From Oenanthe sinensis (Eukaryota; Streptophyta; Magnoliopsida; Apiales; Apiaceae), in contig CM053796.1 of NCBI GenBank assembly GCA_028671895.1, forward strand, positions 27,030,860-27,094,859: a DNA stretch of 64,000 nucleotides, read 5' to 3'. Under the pieces are notes generated by a model. The model did no database searches and had not been told where the DNA came from. It saw only the letters and a list, made by a program, of their open reading frames with translations. The position numbers and the translations under genes are program-made. Positions 1 to 12,660 of this stretch are shown piece after piece; position 1 is the stretch's first letter, and each line of letters begins with the position of its first letter.

Positions 1-1
1 A

Positions 2-2344
2 TCAATTGATGATCAATCAATTGATGTTGCCCAAATACTCTTAGGAATGAGTGAGTTGAGTGAGAGGCAGGATTGTAACCTGGCAAAAGGAGAGGAAGTG
101 AGCAAAAACATTCCTATTTCTTCCAGGGATGAGAGTGAAACACTTGAGGGCCCTATCTTAGAAGGTGAACAACAAATAAGTGAGGGAGAGGTGAGATTCC
201 AGGATGAGATCCTGATGCAAAATAGAGAGATGAGTGAGAATGATAAAATAATTCTTCAATTTGCACAAGAATTGGAAAATGATATGATGGCAGAAGAAGA
301 AGAGGAAGGAGAAAAGCAGATAGGGGGAGCCTCTAATGCAGAAGCTAGTGGAAGTGGAGTTCTTAAGGACCTTGAAGAAGAAATAGATGCTGGTGAATTG
401 GATCCAAGAAATTTCATTCATCCTGATCCTCAGTATCAAGGGTTGGCAACTTCAAGTAACAGGACTGCAGAACAACTTTTGAGAATTGAGCATACAGAAC
501 AAAGGACCAGGAATCTGAAGGAAAGCATTGCCAATACAACAGACACTTGTTATATGGCACCTGAAGAGTTGGAGAGTGATTCTGATGAGGAACCATGGAT
601 GAGCACTATTGATGGTTCCTTAGAAGCTGCTGAAACTGAAATTCTGTCTCAATACAGAAGAGCAATGGTGAAAGAAGAAATTACAGATCCTGCACAAAGA
701 AGAATTGCTCACTACATGAGGGACACAATGAAGATCCAAAAGATGACAGTTACAGGAGTAAGAAGGGAACTGGAGATCATCAAGAACTCTATCTCTACAA
801 CCAAGGATACAATAGACAGAAGATTGGATGAAAAGTTACCGTTCAACACCATGAATAACATCAAGGACAAGCTTTTCAAGGAATCCAAGAATTTTGCATC
901 TTTGGAGACAAGAGTAGGGTCTCTAGAGAAGAAAATGGATGATATCCTCAGAAGTCAAACTCTACATTCTTCCATTGTTCAAAGGATTCTTGACAGACTT
1001 CCACCACCCTCTTTATTTGATGATAACAAAAAGGGGGAGAATACAAAGAAGAAAGATGATGATGGTGGTGATGGCAAAGGCAGTGGTAACATAGGTGGAT
1101 CTGGAAAGGACAAGTCCAGTGGTATTGGCAGCTCTGCACACAGAAGAGATAAAAGCAGAAGTAACAGGGACAATCAATCTTCAAAGAAATCTAAGTCATC
1201 TAATTCTCCAAAAGATGATTTAGAACAGAAAAAGAAAGAATACAAGAAGTTTGATGATGATCTTGAAGCTAGGAGAATTTCTAGGGAGAAAGAAACTCAA
1301 TCAATGATTGAGAGAGAAAAGAAGAGAATTGAAGATCTAAGGAGAAACACTGAGTTAGTAACAGAGGCAGTAGAAAAAGGAGACTTGGATGAGTTCATTG
1401 CTCAAACAAGAAAAATAAATGAAGATGCACTAAAGGCTGCCAAGGAAAGCAACTCAGATGCTGAAGCCTTTTTATCAGTTGATCAAGAAGCCCTTAAAGA
1501 AAAGAAAAAGGGAAAAGCCATAATGATTGAAGAAGAGAAGAAGAGAAAAGAGCCAGTTGGCCAGAAGCTTCTTCAAGAAGCCATTTCATCAGGATTGTCA
1601 GATGCTGAAAAGAAAGAAAAAGAAAATGAGTAAATAGCAAGGCAAATGAAAATGGAATGGGATATGGAAGATCAACTAATGGATCAACCACTGAGGAAAA
1701 AGAGAAAAGTTACTATGGCCAAGAAAAGGTCAAGTTCTACTCAAGAAATAGTGGTTCAGGAAAACCTCCAGGGTCAACAAGAAGAAATCAAGGAGGAGGT
1801 CACAATTGAAGGATATGATTTGAAGGGAATACCAGTAATCAATGAAAAAGGATTAATTGGAGTAAGGACTCACCCTGCAACCTCTAACCATGAAGAATCA
1901 ATGAGGTTGGAGTATGAAAATGGAGTGAAAACAATCTATTCATTGAAGGTGATAATGAAGCAAAGCTACAATGTTTTAAAGACTATTCTTCCTCTACTCA
2001 ACAGAAAGTACAAACTCAACACAACAATTGCTCAGGAGATTCAATAACAAATTTCAAGGTTAAGAAGATCCAAGGCAGAAGCTGAACCTGATTCACCTCT
2101 AAAGCTATGGAAGTCACAGGTCAAAAAGGTGGCGTTGGAGCCAAAGTATGCTATGATTTTTACAGATATAGAGGGCAATACAAAGTTCTTTGATATCTGC
2201 AAATATCTGGACAAAATCACAGATGAAGAAATACATTACCTTATGAGGCAACTTGGAGAAACTGACAGGGATGAAGCAATCTTGAGAAGTTCTTTCATGA
2301 GGCAACTAAAGGAAAATGCTGAGAAAAGAAGGAAGAGGAACTAA
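2..2344 (+). pseudogene. Extra ORF downstream of pol, family A (coiled-coil, NLS-bearing, unknown function)
   Basis: One reading frame runs from the window edge to 2344, broken by TAA at 1631-1633 and TAA at 2045-2047. The frame is open upstream of the ATG at 47 and begins with Ser-Ile-Asp repeats, so the true start is off the left edge. The product is rich in Glu, Lys and Ser, with coiled-coil-like stretches (about residues 240-330 and 390-520 from the ATG), a Gly/Asp/Lys-rich linker, and a basic cluster RKKRKV just after the first stop, an SV40-type nuclear signal by pattern. No signal peptide or membrane segment is evident. The minus-strand copy reads Glu (GAA) where the first stop lies, so that stop is a later mutation. 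It occupies the position of the env-like ORF of SIRE-type copia elements but does not look like an envelope protein. Function unknown. Confidence 0.65.
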
Positions 2345-2519
2345 TTTCAATCATGAAGACATTGAAGCTGCTTGCAGGAGTTATCTATCAATCTGGTACT
2401 TCTAAAATTAATGTGCCAATTAAGTTTCTTGATTTTATCTAACTGTAAATTTTAAGGGTTTTTATTATCATCAAGTAGATTTATGCCTGTTAATAACACA
2501 GACACAAATAGGGGGAGAT

Positions 2520-3589
2520 TGTTAGGAATCTACATGTGATTTGATGATAACATTAATCTTAGAATCATAGAAATTTTATTTGATGTAACTGATCAATTGA
2601 TATGAAAGTTATAAATATCAATTGATCAGGAAACCATTTATCAGTTGAAGTGTTTATATGAATCAACTGATAATTTGGATTGTAGCATAGGTGTACTTAG
2701 TCTATTTCAATCGATAAGGTGTAAATCAATTGATATTTTGTTCATCAATTGATGTTAGAGTCGATTGATATAGATCATCAATTGATGTGTAAATTAAACT
2801 GTTGAATTGTAATTATGTGAAGACAGGAAATTACACAATCGAAGAAGCCAAGTCAAGCATTGAAGACCATCAACTGATGTGAATACCCATCGATTGATAT
2901 AATGATTGATAACATCTATCAATCGATAAGCCATATTTTATCAATCGATGAATATAAAGATCAATCAAAGAAGTACATCAGTTGATGGATTAAAGAATGG
3001 ATCAATTGATATGCTTAACAGCAAATTATCAATTGAGTGTGACAACACAGAAAGAATATCTGTTGAAGATCCAAAGAACAAAAGCACACCTATGGAAAAT
3101 AGTCTAGAGTGACTGTGAAGATTCAATCAGAAGTTGTCTTTCAAACCCTTTTGGTAAAATGACAAAAAGAAAAAAGAAGGTAGGTAGAAACAATCCTAGA
3201 ATAGGAATTGTAAAAGCACAGTTGTAGTATATAAACAAGTGTAGCAACATTATTAGAAAACAAACAAGTTAGACAATATTTCTTAATCAACTGTTCAAGC
3301 TTGAGAGCACATTTGTAAGAACAGTTGATTTGTTTTCTAATCTTGTAAAAACGCAGCTAGATTTCTTTTAACCTAGGAACATTGAGCAAAAATATACACT
3401 GATGGAAAAACCAATCCATCAGTAATTTTAAATCTCTTTGTTCAATTTACATTTCAGTCTTAAATTGTTAGAACATATTCTCTCTATATTCTCAAACTTC
3501 AAGAACAAATATTAGAACCAGCAAAAAGTTTTAATATTTGTATTCAACCCCCCCTTCTACAAATATTGACATTGTTCTTGGGAATAACA
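2520..3589 (+). repeat. 3' LTR of family A element
   Basis: The LTR starts TGTTAGGAATC directly after a polypurine tract and ends GGGAATAACA (TG...CA). It is 1070 bp long. About fifteen copies of TCAATTGAT or close variants (TCGATTGAT, TCAACTGAT, CAATCGATA) lie between 2585 and 3040. The C-run tail at 3545-3560 is usual for copia LTRs. Homologous LTRs occur at 14331-27528 (solo, split) and 58294-59083 (minus, truncated). Confidence 0.85.
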
Positions 3590-3736
3590 GTACTTTTTCT
3601 GAAAATAAGTAACTTATTTTCAAATTTGGAAATAAGATTTGGTCATAAATTTCTAAAACAAATATTAATTTAAAAAAAAATATGAAAATACTTTTTAAAA
3701 AAAGGAACTTATTACTTATAAACTAAGTCAAACACC
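3590..3736. mobile_element. Right half of a MITE interrupted by the family A element
   Basis: This stretch matches 11650-11808 closely, from GTACTTTTTCTGAAAAT to the terminal CAAACACCCC. In the intact copy the left half would precede it, so the family A retrotransposon inserted into this MITE. The missing left half should lie off the left edge. Confidence 0.7.
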
Positions 3737-3747
3737 CCCTACATAAT

Positions 3748-3960
3748 CTACGGAAACTCGTCTCCGTGATTATAAAGCTTCCTCAAATATGCAATCTCTT
3801 CTCTGGCTTCCTGCAGATACTCTTAGAGATCCTCCACCTGGATTTCTATGTCAATAATCTTTTCATTCAGCAACTTGATTTCCATAATTGCTTCTTTCAA
3901 CTCGCTAGGTAGGTCCTTCTTTGATTTCTTGGGTGACTCAGCTTTCTTGTTGGAATCCAT
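3748..3960 (-). pseudogene. Short coiled-coil ORF, probably CACTA-encoded
   Basis: Reading on the minus strand from the ATG at 3960, a 71-codon frame runs to a stop at 3748 with one internal TAA near 3820. The peptide begins MDSNKKAESPKKSKK, then has a heptad-like Leu/Ile helix (LKEAIMEIKLLNEKIIDIEI) and ends in a short acidic tail. I know such short lysine-rich coiled-coil ends from En/Spm-type CACTA transposase genes, and a CACTA terminus lies 0.8 kb away at 4726. The link to that element is inference. It could also be a fragment of an unrelated host coiled-coil gene. Confidence 0.35.
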
Positions 3961-4199
3961 ATATAACTGCAAAAAAAATTAACAAATAAACATTATACAC
4001 TATCTGGACATATGCATTAACAGAAATATACACTATATATATATATATATTAAAAAAATTATAGAAAATACAATGAAGAGAAATGGATAATGAATTACCA
4101 CTACACATGCATTATATAGACGTACATAGTCAAGAGAAATGACTCTTTCATTTCCCATAACCGCACAAATTACCAGATGCATTGAACTTTAAATTTTTA

Positions 4200-4726
4200 C
4201 ATAGCTCAAAACCGACTGCTTGTTTGAAATATCGGTCGGTTATAGTAGTCAGTTCCCCACAGTTAAGCCTTTTGAAGGTACCGCACAGAAAATCATAAGT
4301 CGTAGATTTTTAAAGTGAAAGTTTTGACAGTCGGTTCCCCACAGTCAAACCTTTAGATTGTAACCGCACAGAAAACTGTAAATCGTAAATTTTCAAGATT
4401 AAACCCGACCGACTTTTTTATCTGGTAGTCAGTTTCGGGTTTATATGACGTGTCACGAAGTCCACGGTCAAATAGTCAACGATCAACATTGGTCGGTTAT
4501 AACGGTCAGGTTTACTATAAATTCGACGACCCTTTGGCGCAGTCGGGTTTGTAGCCGTCGGTTTTGAAGTTACGTGTCAGGTCAATGGGGTCCATGGTCA
4601 ACTGTGATTGGTTATAACGGTCAGTTTTAATATAAATCTGACCACAGTAATTTACAGTTTGGTTTAACCATGGATTCAGAACCGTCGGTTTTGTGGCTGT
4701 CGGGATTGACTCTATTTCTTGTAGTG
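4200..4726. mobile_element. CACTA element end with subterminal repeats
   Basis: The right terminus reads TATTTCTTGTAGTG, the reverse complement of the CACTACAAGAAATA terminus usual in plant CACTA elements. Inside it are repeated direct and inverted copies of a GTCGGTT/AACCGAC motif and of TTCCCCACAGT, as expected of subterminal transposase-binding arrays. I did not find the left terminus; the element is probably cut by the MITE and retrotransposon to its left. Spacer 3961-4199 shows only an (AT)n run. Confidence 0.6.
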
Positions 4727-4730
4727 ACAT

Positions 4731-4999
4731 TTTAGGAAGAGCTATGTAAGTACTGTAGTAAATACTTAAATAGAATATGTAAGTACTGTAATAAATACTT
4801 AAATAGAGAAGTGATATCAAGTACTATAATTTACACTTACATAGCGTTTCTACAAGAGCTATGCAAGTTAAACATTACATTTTAAATACTTACATAGCAC
4901 TTTAAATGCGCCATTTAAGTTCATCACTTCTGTATAGGTCTTATAAACGCTATGTAGGTTAAAGATAAAATGCTACGTAAGTTAAAATATGTAGCAGTG
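4731..4999. mobile_element. Second CACTA-like end with GCTATGTAAGT repeats
   Basis: A dozen or so degenerate copies of GCTATGTAAGT or its complement end at GTAGCAGTG (4991-4999), the complement of a CACTGCTAC terminus. A similar array is at 35690-35960. The structure fits a subterminal repeat array of a different CACTA-like family, but no opposite end was found. Confidence 0.4.
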
Positions 5000-5014
5000 A
5001 TTATTCTTCATTTT

Positions 5015-7200
5015 GTATGTAGGATAAATATCATAATATGTGTACAACACTAAACAAAAAACATAGTACACTAACATTATAAGTATGTGTTTTTTAATAT
5101 TCTTTTCGTGCATTTTAATTTTAATATGCATGAGAACATTATATATATATATATATATATTATTTATAAATTTGCAAATTGAACAAAAATTTCAAGATTT
5201 CTAGACAAAATTAAGAAATATTGCGAAATTAGAGTTCAAACTAACTTTGATAATTTTAATATGACTTATATTCTAATAATTGATCCATATATCATTTTAT
5301 AAAAGGATATAAGAAAAGTGAATTACTTTTTATTAGTTGACATGAATTATTCATTGAATTAAAATTATTTAAACGATTTTCATCTAACAAAACCTGAGAG
5401 CATTAAATTTACTAAATATCTTAAAACAATTTACATACTAATTTCATTATTTAAGAATTGTCTCTAAAATATTATTAACTATTCCTGTTATTATTAGTTT
5501 TGTGCCATTTTTTTTCAAAACTGAATTGTTATAACCATATTCATGAACAATTATATTAAATGGATATTTTTTTTATAACAAGTGAAGTGAACCTAAAAAG
5601 GGAGACTAAAGATTTATGAGTTCATGGGGGTAAAATTAAGTACAGAAGTGGACATTATTTTTAAAATGGGAATATGATGTATATAAACCCTAGATTTTGA
5701 TAATAACAAATAAACATGAAGCTGCCAGTTTAACAAGTTGTGTATGCTTAATAATAGTTACTAACATATTTTAAAAGATTCATAGCATAGTTGTTATCAT
5801 AACAATAAGATATTATGACAAAATAGCCCGACATTATAGAGTCCACCAGAAACTCAATCATCTAAGGAATAGATTTATACTTCGATTTTTATTATTTGAG
5901 TATATATATCTATATAATATGTTTTTAATATATAAGAAGCTCAGTATATATATTATGTTAACGTATTCAATTTAAATACTTTCTTTTATGAAATACTTAT
6001 CATAGGAGCTGTTTTCAAACTTCTTCTAAACCTTATCTCTATAACTATGTGTTTTTTTGAATTAAATGAGTTTTAGAACGTCATGTCCATATCCATTATT
6101 CAAACTAGTTGTTTGATATTTGTAATGTATCATGGCCTAACCATTTCATACGTACTTAATAATACACAACTCACCTTACGATCTCGAAAAGCTATCACAT
6201 ATTTTCTTTACTATTGGAGCTTGATATATATTATTATATTCATGCTACATAGAGAATACATCTTTGAGTTGTACGTAATCATTCTACATTCTTTTTATAT
6301 TGTTCAAAGTGCTTTCATAGTTGCTGAAAAGTGGCAAGGGGTCTAGTGTAGAGTGGATGCTATAACATACACAAGTTCTAGGAATCCAAGGGTTCAAGTA
6401 TCAAATAAGAACTGTGCGTGTGCTAGTAGGTGATCAACTCAAGTTGACAGGATAACGGCAAGTCATTTTCAGTGACAGGAACAGGAGATATATTATTATC
6501 TTGTAGTCGGATTTATATATAATTAATTACCAAATTGGTAAGAAACAATAGATATAGGGGTCGAACCTAGCTAAAAGTATTGTACCTCTTTACTTTCCTG
6601 CATCTTAGTGTTTACTACATTGCATTCATCTACTTGCTATAACACATTGACATATTGAAAACATTAAGTCACTACCCAAGGCACATCAAACTGTTTGAAT
6701 AGCACTCGGCTATTATAATTGCTAAATATTAAAATTGGACATAGTCAACCCAATAATACATATTCACCTTCTCTCATTTACATATGAGATGTATAAAATA
6801 TTAATACATGCAACAAATGAAAAACATGTCTAAAATTTATATGTTTATATTAGAGTATTATGTTACGAAAAGAATAAGTTAAAAAAAGTATACAAAAATA
6901 CTCATATTTCATGAACTAAAAAGCTAAAAAGTATAAGGGTAGACAAACACCTGTTCAGGAAGTCATAATCTATCACTTTTGTATTATGAAACCCATAACA
7001 TTGGTGCTATTAACTTATCTCCTTTATAACTAAATATGAAATTATTATTTTTAATATGAGCATTGATAGATTTATATGTTTTCCTGATTTTCTCATGCCC
7101 TTTTCTTATCATTTAAATGGTATTATATTAAATAAATTACAAAAAATGAAAAATAATTTATTGAAAAAAACTAATAAAAAGCTAATTATGTGTTTTTATC
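5015..7200. repeat. Diverged direct duplication, copy A
   Basis: From GATAAATATC near 5025 to the AATAAATTAC region near 7140 the sequence parallels 10925-12660 in the same order. Shared blocks include TTTCGTGCATTTTAATTTTA, GATCCATATATCATTTT, AAATTAAGTACAGAAGT and ATGAGCATTGAT. Copy A holds about 1.1 kb (roughly 5690-6780) that copy B lacks. An 87-codon ORF at 6083-6346 lies in that part; I do not recognise it and doubt it is coding. The nature of the unit (old LTR pair or segmental duplication) is not resolved. Confidence 0.6.
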
Positions 7201-7885
7201 CATCATCAGTAGCTAATCCGGGAATTTGGTAATATTCATTGGTTTATTAAATTTGTCTAGTTATATTGTGAATTGTCTTGGTGTGTTAATATGTCATTTG
7301 AGAGTTTTATATAATTGAAGTATAATAAATGGGGAGTGGAGTTTTAATTTTAATGCATTATATGAAAGATTATTAGATCGGGAGATTGATGTATTACATC
7401 GGGAGACTAATATGCGAATTGTGAGATTTATATAATTCTTTCTTCTTAATAGTCTACGGTTGTGATTTGATTACCCTTTAGAGTGGTGCTCGAAGGATAA
7501 TTATAAGTATTATAATTTATATTGGGAGAGGACTTTATAATCATAAAAAAATTGTTGTTAGCAAGAGACATAAATTAGGCGATAACCGGTTGAAGAACCC
7601 TAGTCTCCTCTCATATTTATTATATAGTTATTTTATTTTTTTTCAAATATTAAGTTAGTTGAGAATTATACACTCTAAAATTCATTTCCACACTTTTCAA
7701 TTGTATGAAATAAATACCTGAAATTGATATTGATAGTTTGATACCTACAACCATCTCTAGAAAATACTCAACTACATTTCCTTGCCTTTATATTTACGTG
7801 ATAGGATTTTTCGAGTTAGACTGGAACGAGAACGTCATCCAAGGTAGAGTGTGGTAAATAAGTATTGTGGATGTCCTTTAACGTT
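7201..7885. other. AT-rich spacer, nothing recognised
   Basis: No ORF of note, no terminal repeats and no host exon that I can recognise. A GATCGGGAGA motif recurs near 7376 and 7400. Confidence 0.5.
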
Positions 7886-8889
7886 TCATGTGAAAAATGC
7901 ATACCTAGAGAAGGGTGAATACGTTCACTGTCAGCTAGGTGCAATGCAGTACAAAAAATTAAATAATACCATATCTTTTAGTTAGGTTCGATCTCTAATC
8001 CCCTATGGTCTACGTCATCGTCCCCTACCAACTGGTAAGAGAGGATATTATTAATCAATGAACAACTGATTACAAGATTACAATAATATTCCTGGTTTCA
8101 TTCTTTGCCGCTGATTCAAGTTTACTGAAACACCTGTTCAGTGAACTAATCTGCTCTCTAAACATTATACTACCGTAGTAGAGCCTTCTCTAGCTTCTAA
8201 TTTTCTTGAACCCTGTTTTACAAGCCTAGCAATCCAGCATTACAACCAAACAATTACAAGGGAAAGAATTACAACTCAAACTATAAGTTTCTCACGTATA
8301 TATATAATTATATAGAATACTAGAGCTCAAAGATATTAGCTAACAACGATTTGAGTTTGAGATGATATGTGTATTTTTTGTAAATCAGTATGTCTTGACT
8401 TAGTGAAAAGAAAAGTTATACACACACAAATATTTATATGAACACTTAACATTCGAATTAACAAAACCATATTAACATTAAAATTATAACGTTCATAATG
8501 GATAAAATAATTTAAATATCTCAAGTTCAAAAGCTACCAATATTAAGGTTTAAAAAAAGATTAGAACGTTTGAATAAAATCCTCAATATAAGTTTAAATA
8601 TCTAGATAAGAGTTCGTTAAATAAAAGATAAGGTTTAGTCAAATCTCAAGTCCTATTTAATAAGAAAACTAATTTCAACAATAAAATATGTTTACATAAA
8701 GTAAAAGTGAGTTCTAATATAATATATAACCATATATATATTAGATAAACTAAGTTCCTCTAAAATCTCCTTCAAAATAAAACCTACTTGTATATCTAAA
8801 TAGTTCCTGCGCTCCACTGGAACGCCCTGTTTTCCTCAGCTTGCTGCACTTTAACGCATTATATTTATATTTTATATGATAAGTTAAAA

Positions 8890-10392
8890 CACTACAAGAA
8901 AAACGGCTAAATTCGACTAGAATAATGCGGTCGTATTTAGCTATATTCGACTAGATGCGGTCGAATTTAACTAAATACGATCGAAATTGTTTAGTCGCTT
9001 TTAGAAGAGTCACGTTTAGTAAAATCGGTCGAATTTAGCTAAATTCGACCGGTTAAATTCGACCGATTAAATTCAACCAAAATTTTGAAATTTCAAATTT
9101 TGAATTTTTTAAAATTTGGCGCCTAATTGCGGTCGAATTGATAAAAATGACCAAATCCGGTCGAATTTATAAATGTGACCAACTCCTGTCGAATATATAA
9201 ATGTGACCGACTCCGGTCGAATTTTTTGGTACTTTACGATTGCTGGAATTTTTTGAGGGAGCAGGACATACAACCTCGGCAAACACTTTTACTGCCTTGA
9301 TTCACATTTGTTTAGGGAAGCATCTTCATTCTGCTGCCTTGGTTCTAGTATATATGAACTGTCCTGTATATTTATAGTTCAACAATTTCTCGTATTATTC
9401 TGTCTATTTTTTACAAGTTTTCGAGTATTTTTACTGACGAGGAGATTAAATTCAGGATATGGATAAACTTCCTTTCATCTTGGCGATCCCAGTTGATGAA
9501 TAATTTAGTTCATATGAAGGAATTGGCTCGTTCTTGCAATAAACCTTTGTTGCAATTGGATTTATGAGCCCTGATCCATATTCGAAAGACGTGGCATGTG
9601 TAGTACTGGATATTCTTCCGATAAAATTGATTGAATTATCAAGAATTGTTGATGCAAGAAGAGGTGTTATATATTAACAATAGTCAGGGAAATAATAAAT
9701 TAAATGTGATTTTGTTTGAATTTAGACCATACTTGATGTCAATATTGCAGATTTAATTGTTGCTGGACATCAAGATGGATGACAAGATTTTATGATGGCA
9801 ACAATTGCAGTGGTATGTGGACAAGACATACACGAACCAGATAATATGATATATTCTCTTGATCGTCTAACAACACCTTCTCTTGCTAATGGAGACCATG
9901 TAGTCAACATATTGATTCCTGGTGTTGTTATATCACGCTAAATTTGGGATTTACAATTGTCAAGCATAAGTTGTTATATTACAGAAGCATAAGTTGGTCA
10001 AATCTGGACCATTGGATACCTTTCTCGCGGATCACTGACCTCGCACTAAATTCGATCGGGTTCAGTCATATTTAAATTCGACCGGGTTCGGTCATATTTA
10101 TAAATGTGACCGTTGTCGGTCGCTCTTATAAATTCGACCAAATTTGGTCACATTTATGTTTCAAGAATTTGATAAAATGGGCGAGAATTTTCCCTCTCTT
10201 TTTTTGCCTAACATAAATTCGACCAACAAAAATTAGCGGTCGAATTTAACTAAATTCGACCGGCTAAATTTGTCCGATCTTCAAAGTGACCAGATTTGAT
10301 AGTATGGGAATTGTTTGACTGAAATTGGTCTTAAATTCGACTAAAATGGGTCGAAAATATTCAGTCACATTTAGCCGATTTTTCTTGTAATG
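8890..10392. mobile_element. Non-autonomous CACTA element
   Basis: The left terminus is CACTACAAGAAAAACGGC and the right is the complement of CATTACAAGAAAAATCGGC, flanked by a 3 bp duplication AAA (8887-8889 and 10393-10395). Both ends carry dense subterminal copies of AAATTCGACC, inverted relative to each other (8910-9225 and 10040-10360). At 1503 bp it lacks room for the usual transposase genes. It inserted into the family C solo LTR, whose sequence resumes directly after it. Confidence 0.9.
9240..10030 (+). other. Non-repetitive core of the CACTA element, possible captured host sequence
   Basis: The core lacks the subterminal motif and holds protein-like stretches, for example VVNILIPGVVISR at about 9900-9940 preceded by an open stretch from about 9750, with an intron-like TATTGCAG junction near 9748. 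Several stops interrupt it. I cannot name a source gene. Captured gene pieces are common in plant CACTA elements, so this is a candidate only. Confidence 0.25.
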
Positions 10393-10924
10393 AAATCTGC
10401 AAAACCATTTTAGTACACAAACTACGGCTAGTTATTTTATATCATATAGAAGCTTTCAACTTGTTGTAGTGTGATCATCAAAATCTAAATGGTTCATCAT
10501 GACATTTTGCCTTTCAAATCTAAATATGCAAAGATATACCATTACCAAAGAATCATTTTCAAACTTATGTTAGTTAGTTAATAATGCATGCCGGTGATAA
10601 TTAGGTGAAATTATACTTTAGCAACGATGTACATAAACATCTTCGTAAGTAAGTTAAAATTTATATCTTAATTTCTTTTGTGCAAATGATAGTTACAGGC
10701 ATGTATTCATGGAACTAAAAGGATAGGCGCAAAAAATTGAATAAGTACTAAATAAGAGAGGAAGAAAGTGAATAAATTATTCTTGATTTTTATTTTTGTG
10801 TACTAGGTATCGCAGTGGAGGGAAACATAATTTTCTTGTCAAAAATTATTTAATTATCATAAGACATTAGATAATTTACTCAATAGTACGTAATTTAAAT
10901 AATATTATTAACTCATTAAAATTT

Positions 10925-12660
10925 AATTTTGTATCAAGGATAAATATCTTAACACATGAAACAAAAACCATAGTCAAGTGACCTAGAGAGTGTCTCACCT
11001 CATGAGTATGCGTTTTTAATATTCATTTCGTGCATTTGAATTTTAATATGTATAAGCACCTTATATATATATTTACAAAATTTTAAATTTAACAAAAAAA
11101 TCATGAATTCTTGACAAAATTATGAAATATTGAGAAATAAGGGTTGAAATTAAATTTTGATATTTTTAATATGACTTAATATTTTAATAGTTGATCCATA
11201 TATCATTTTGAAAATTGATATATTGAAAATTAAATGCTGTCAAGAAATATTCCATCGAGTTAAAATTGTTTAAGCAAATTTAATGTAATAAAAAGCCCAA
11301 GCATTACATTTACTAAATATCTTAATATGATTTACATGCTTTCATAATTTAATAATTGCCTATAAAATATTATTAACTATTATTGTTATCATCACTTGTG
11401 AAAAAGAAGATTTTCAAAACTGAAAATTTTAAAATAATATTCACGAACAATTACATGACAAATATTTTTTTAAAAAAAGTAAAAGTGAACCTGAAAAGGA
11501 TGAATAAATAATTATCAGTTGGTGGGGTAAAATTAAGTACAGATGTAGACACTATTTTTGAAATGAGCATTTGAGATGCATAATTCCCAAAAGATATATA
11601 GGGCCCGTTTGGCGCAGTTTATAAGCTGCTTATAAGTTGAAAAAATTGGTATATATGTACTTTTTCTGAAAATATGTAACTTATTTTAAATTTGGAAATA
11701 AGATTTGGTCTTAAATTTCTAAAAAAAATATTAATTTTCAAAAAAAAATATGAAAATACTTTTTTTAAAAAAAGTAACTTATTACTTATAAGTTAAGCCA
11801 AACACCCCAATAATCTATTTGTGTTAAACTTAAATGAAGTTACTTATATTTTAAACTACTTTATATTGATTTAAGTTAAAAGTATAATTTTAAGATTGAT
11901 GTATATGTTTGGTTAAAAGTATTATTTGTGTATAAAATATAAATATATACAACCAATGAAAAACAAAATCTAAAATGTGTGTGTTTATATTAGAATATTA
12001 AATGAAAAAAAGAAGAAGATAAGTTAGAAAAATGGAAATTACCAAAATATACTAATTTTTTAAAGTTTTCTTCCGATTTTACAATCTTTTGATTTTTTTT
12101 TCAAAAACACAGTTCAGCTTGTTTTTCAAAATGCAACCAAAAAATAATTATGTTTACTAAATTTTAAAGTTATATTTGTGGTTTATTCCAATTAATTTTG
12201 GTTCCAGTTAATTTCAGTTGTAAATATGATTAGGCAAACCGTATTTTTGTAAAAAAATAAAAAAAATGATCTTTTTACAAAACTTTTTAAAAAAAATTGT
12301 ATTTTTATAAAATACTTTAAAAATAAGTCAATATTTTTGCAAAATATTTTTTATCCTCGGATATTTCTCAAAAAACATAAAATATAAACCTAGACAAGCA
12401 CCTGCTCAGCAAGTAGAGCCAAACATATTCATAATTTTTTTTTTTGTATTAGGGAACCGGGGTTTTGTTAACTATTCTCCTTTGTAATTGAATATAAAAT
12501 TATTATATTTAATATGAGCATTGATTGATTTATATTTTTGTTTGATTTTCTCTTGTCCTTTTCTTATCATTGTATCCTACTATATGAAAATAAATTTCAA
12601 AAAATGAAATCTAATTTATTAATAAAAAGTTAATAAATCAATTAGTTGATTTTTTTACAT
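10925..12660. repeat. Diverged direct duplication, copy B
   Basis: Counterpart of 5015-7200 in the same orientation, with many small indels. It carries the MITE at 11601-11808, which copy A lacks at that place. It runs from GATAAATATC to the AATAAATTTC region near 12590. No coding sequence is recognisable. Confidence 0.6.
11601..11808. mobile_element. MITE with GTTTGGC terminal inverted repeats
   Basis: The left end GGGCCCGTTTGGC and the right end GCCAAACACCCC form an imperfect inverted repeat continuing into TTATAAG. Length is 208 bp. A half copy is at 3590-3736. The termini resemble hAT-type MITEs, but I see no clear 8 bp duplication, so the superfamily is open. Confidence 0.65.

Larger units (their letters stand above)
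1..3589 (+). mobile_element. Ty1/copia-type LTR retrotransposon, family A, 3' part
   Basis: Only the 3' end lies in the window: the extra ORF (2-2344), a short untranslated stretch, a polypurine tract (2511-2518) and the 3' LTR (2520-3589). Gag, pol and the 5' LTR would lie off the left edge. Assignment to copia rests on the tract and LTR start (GGGGGAGAT then TGTTAGGAATC) and on the LTR tail (TATTCAACCCCCC), both usual in plant copia elements. The element sits inside a MITE whose right half resumes at 3590, so it is younger than that MITE. A minus-strand relative is at 58294-62217 and a solo LTR of the family is at 14331-27528. Confidence 0.8.
7891..10496 (-). mobile_element. Solo LTR, family C copia, split by a CACTA element
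   Basis: The plus-strand ends are TGAAAAATGC at 7891 and GGTTCA at 10496, flanked by a perfect 5 bp duplication TCATG (7886-7890 and 10497-10501). Without the inserted CACTA element the LTR is about 1.1 kb. It matches the 5' LTR at 42352-44824 over its length, including AATCCCCTATGGTCTAC and GATTACAAGATTACAATAAT. Orientation is minus by comparison with that element. No internal retroelement sequence remains, as expected after LTR-LTR recombination. Confidence 0.85.

Noticed and set aside
158..1691. Minus-strand ORFs opposite the family A extra ORF
   Set aside because: They are hydrophobic or His/Pro-rich mirror images of a Glu/Lys-rich plus-strand protein, and have no family motif.
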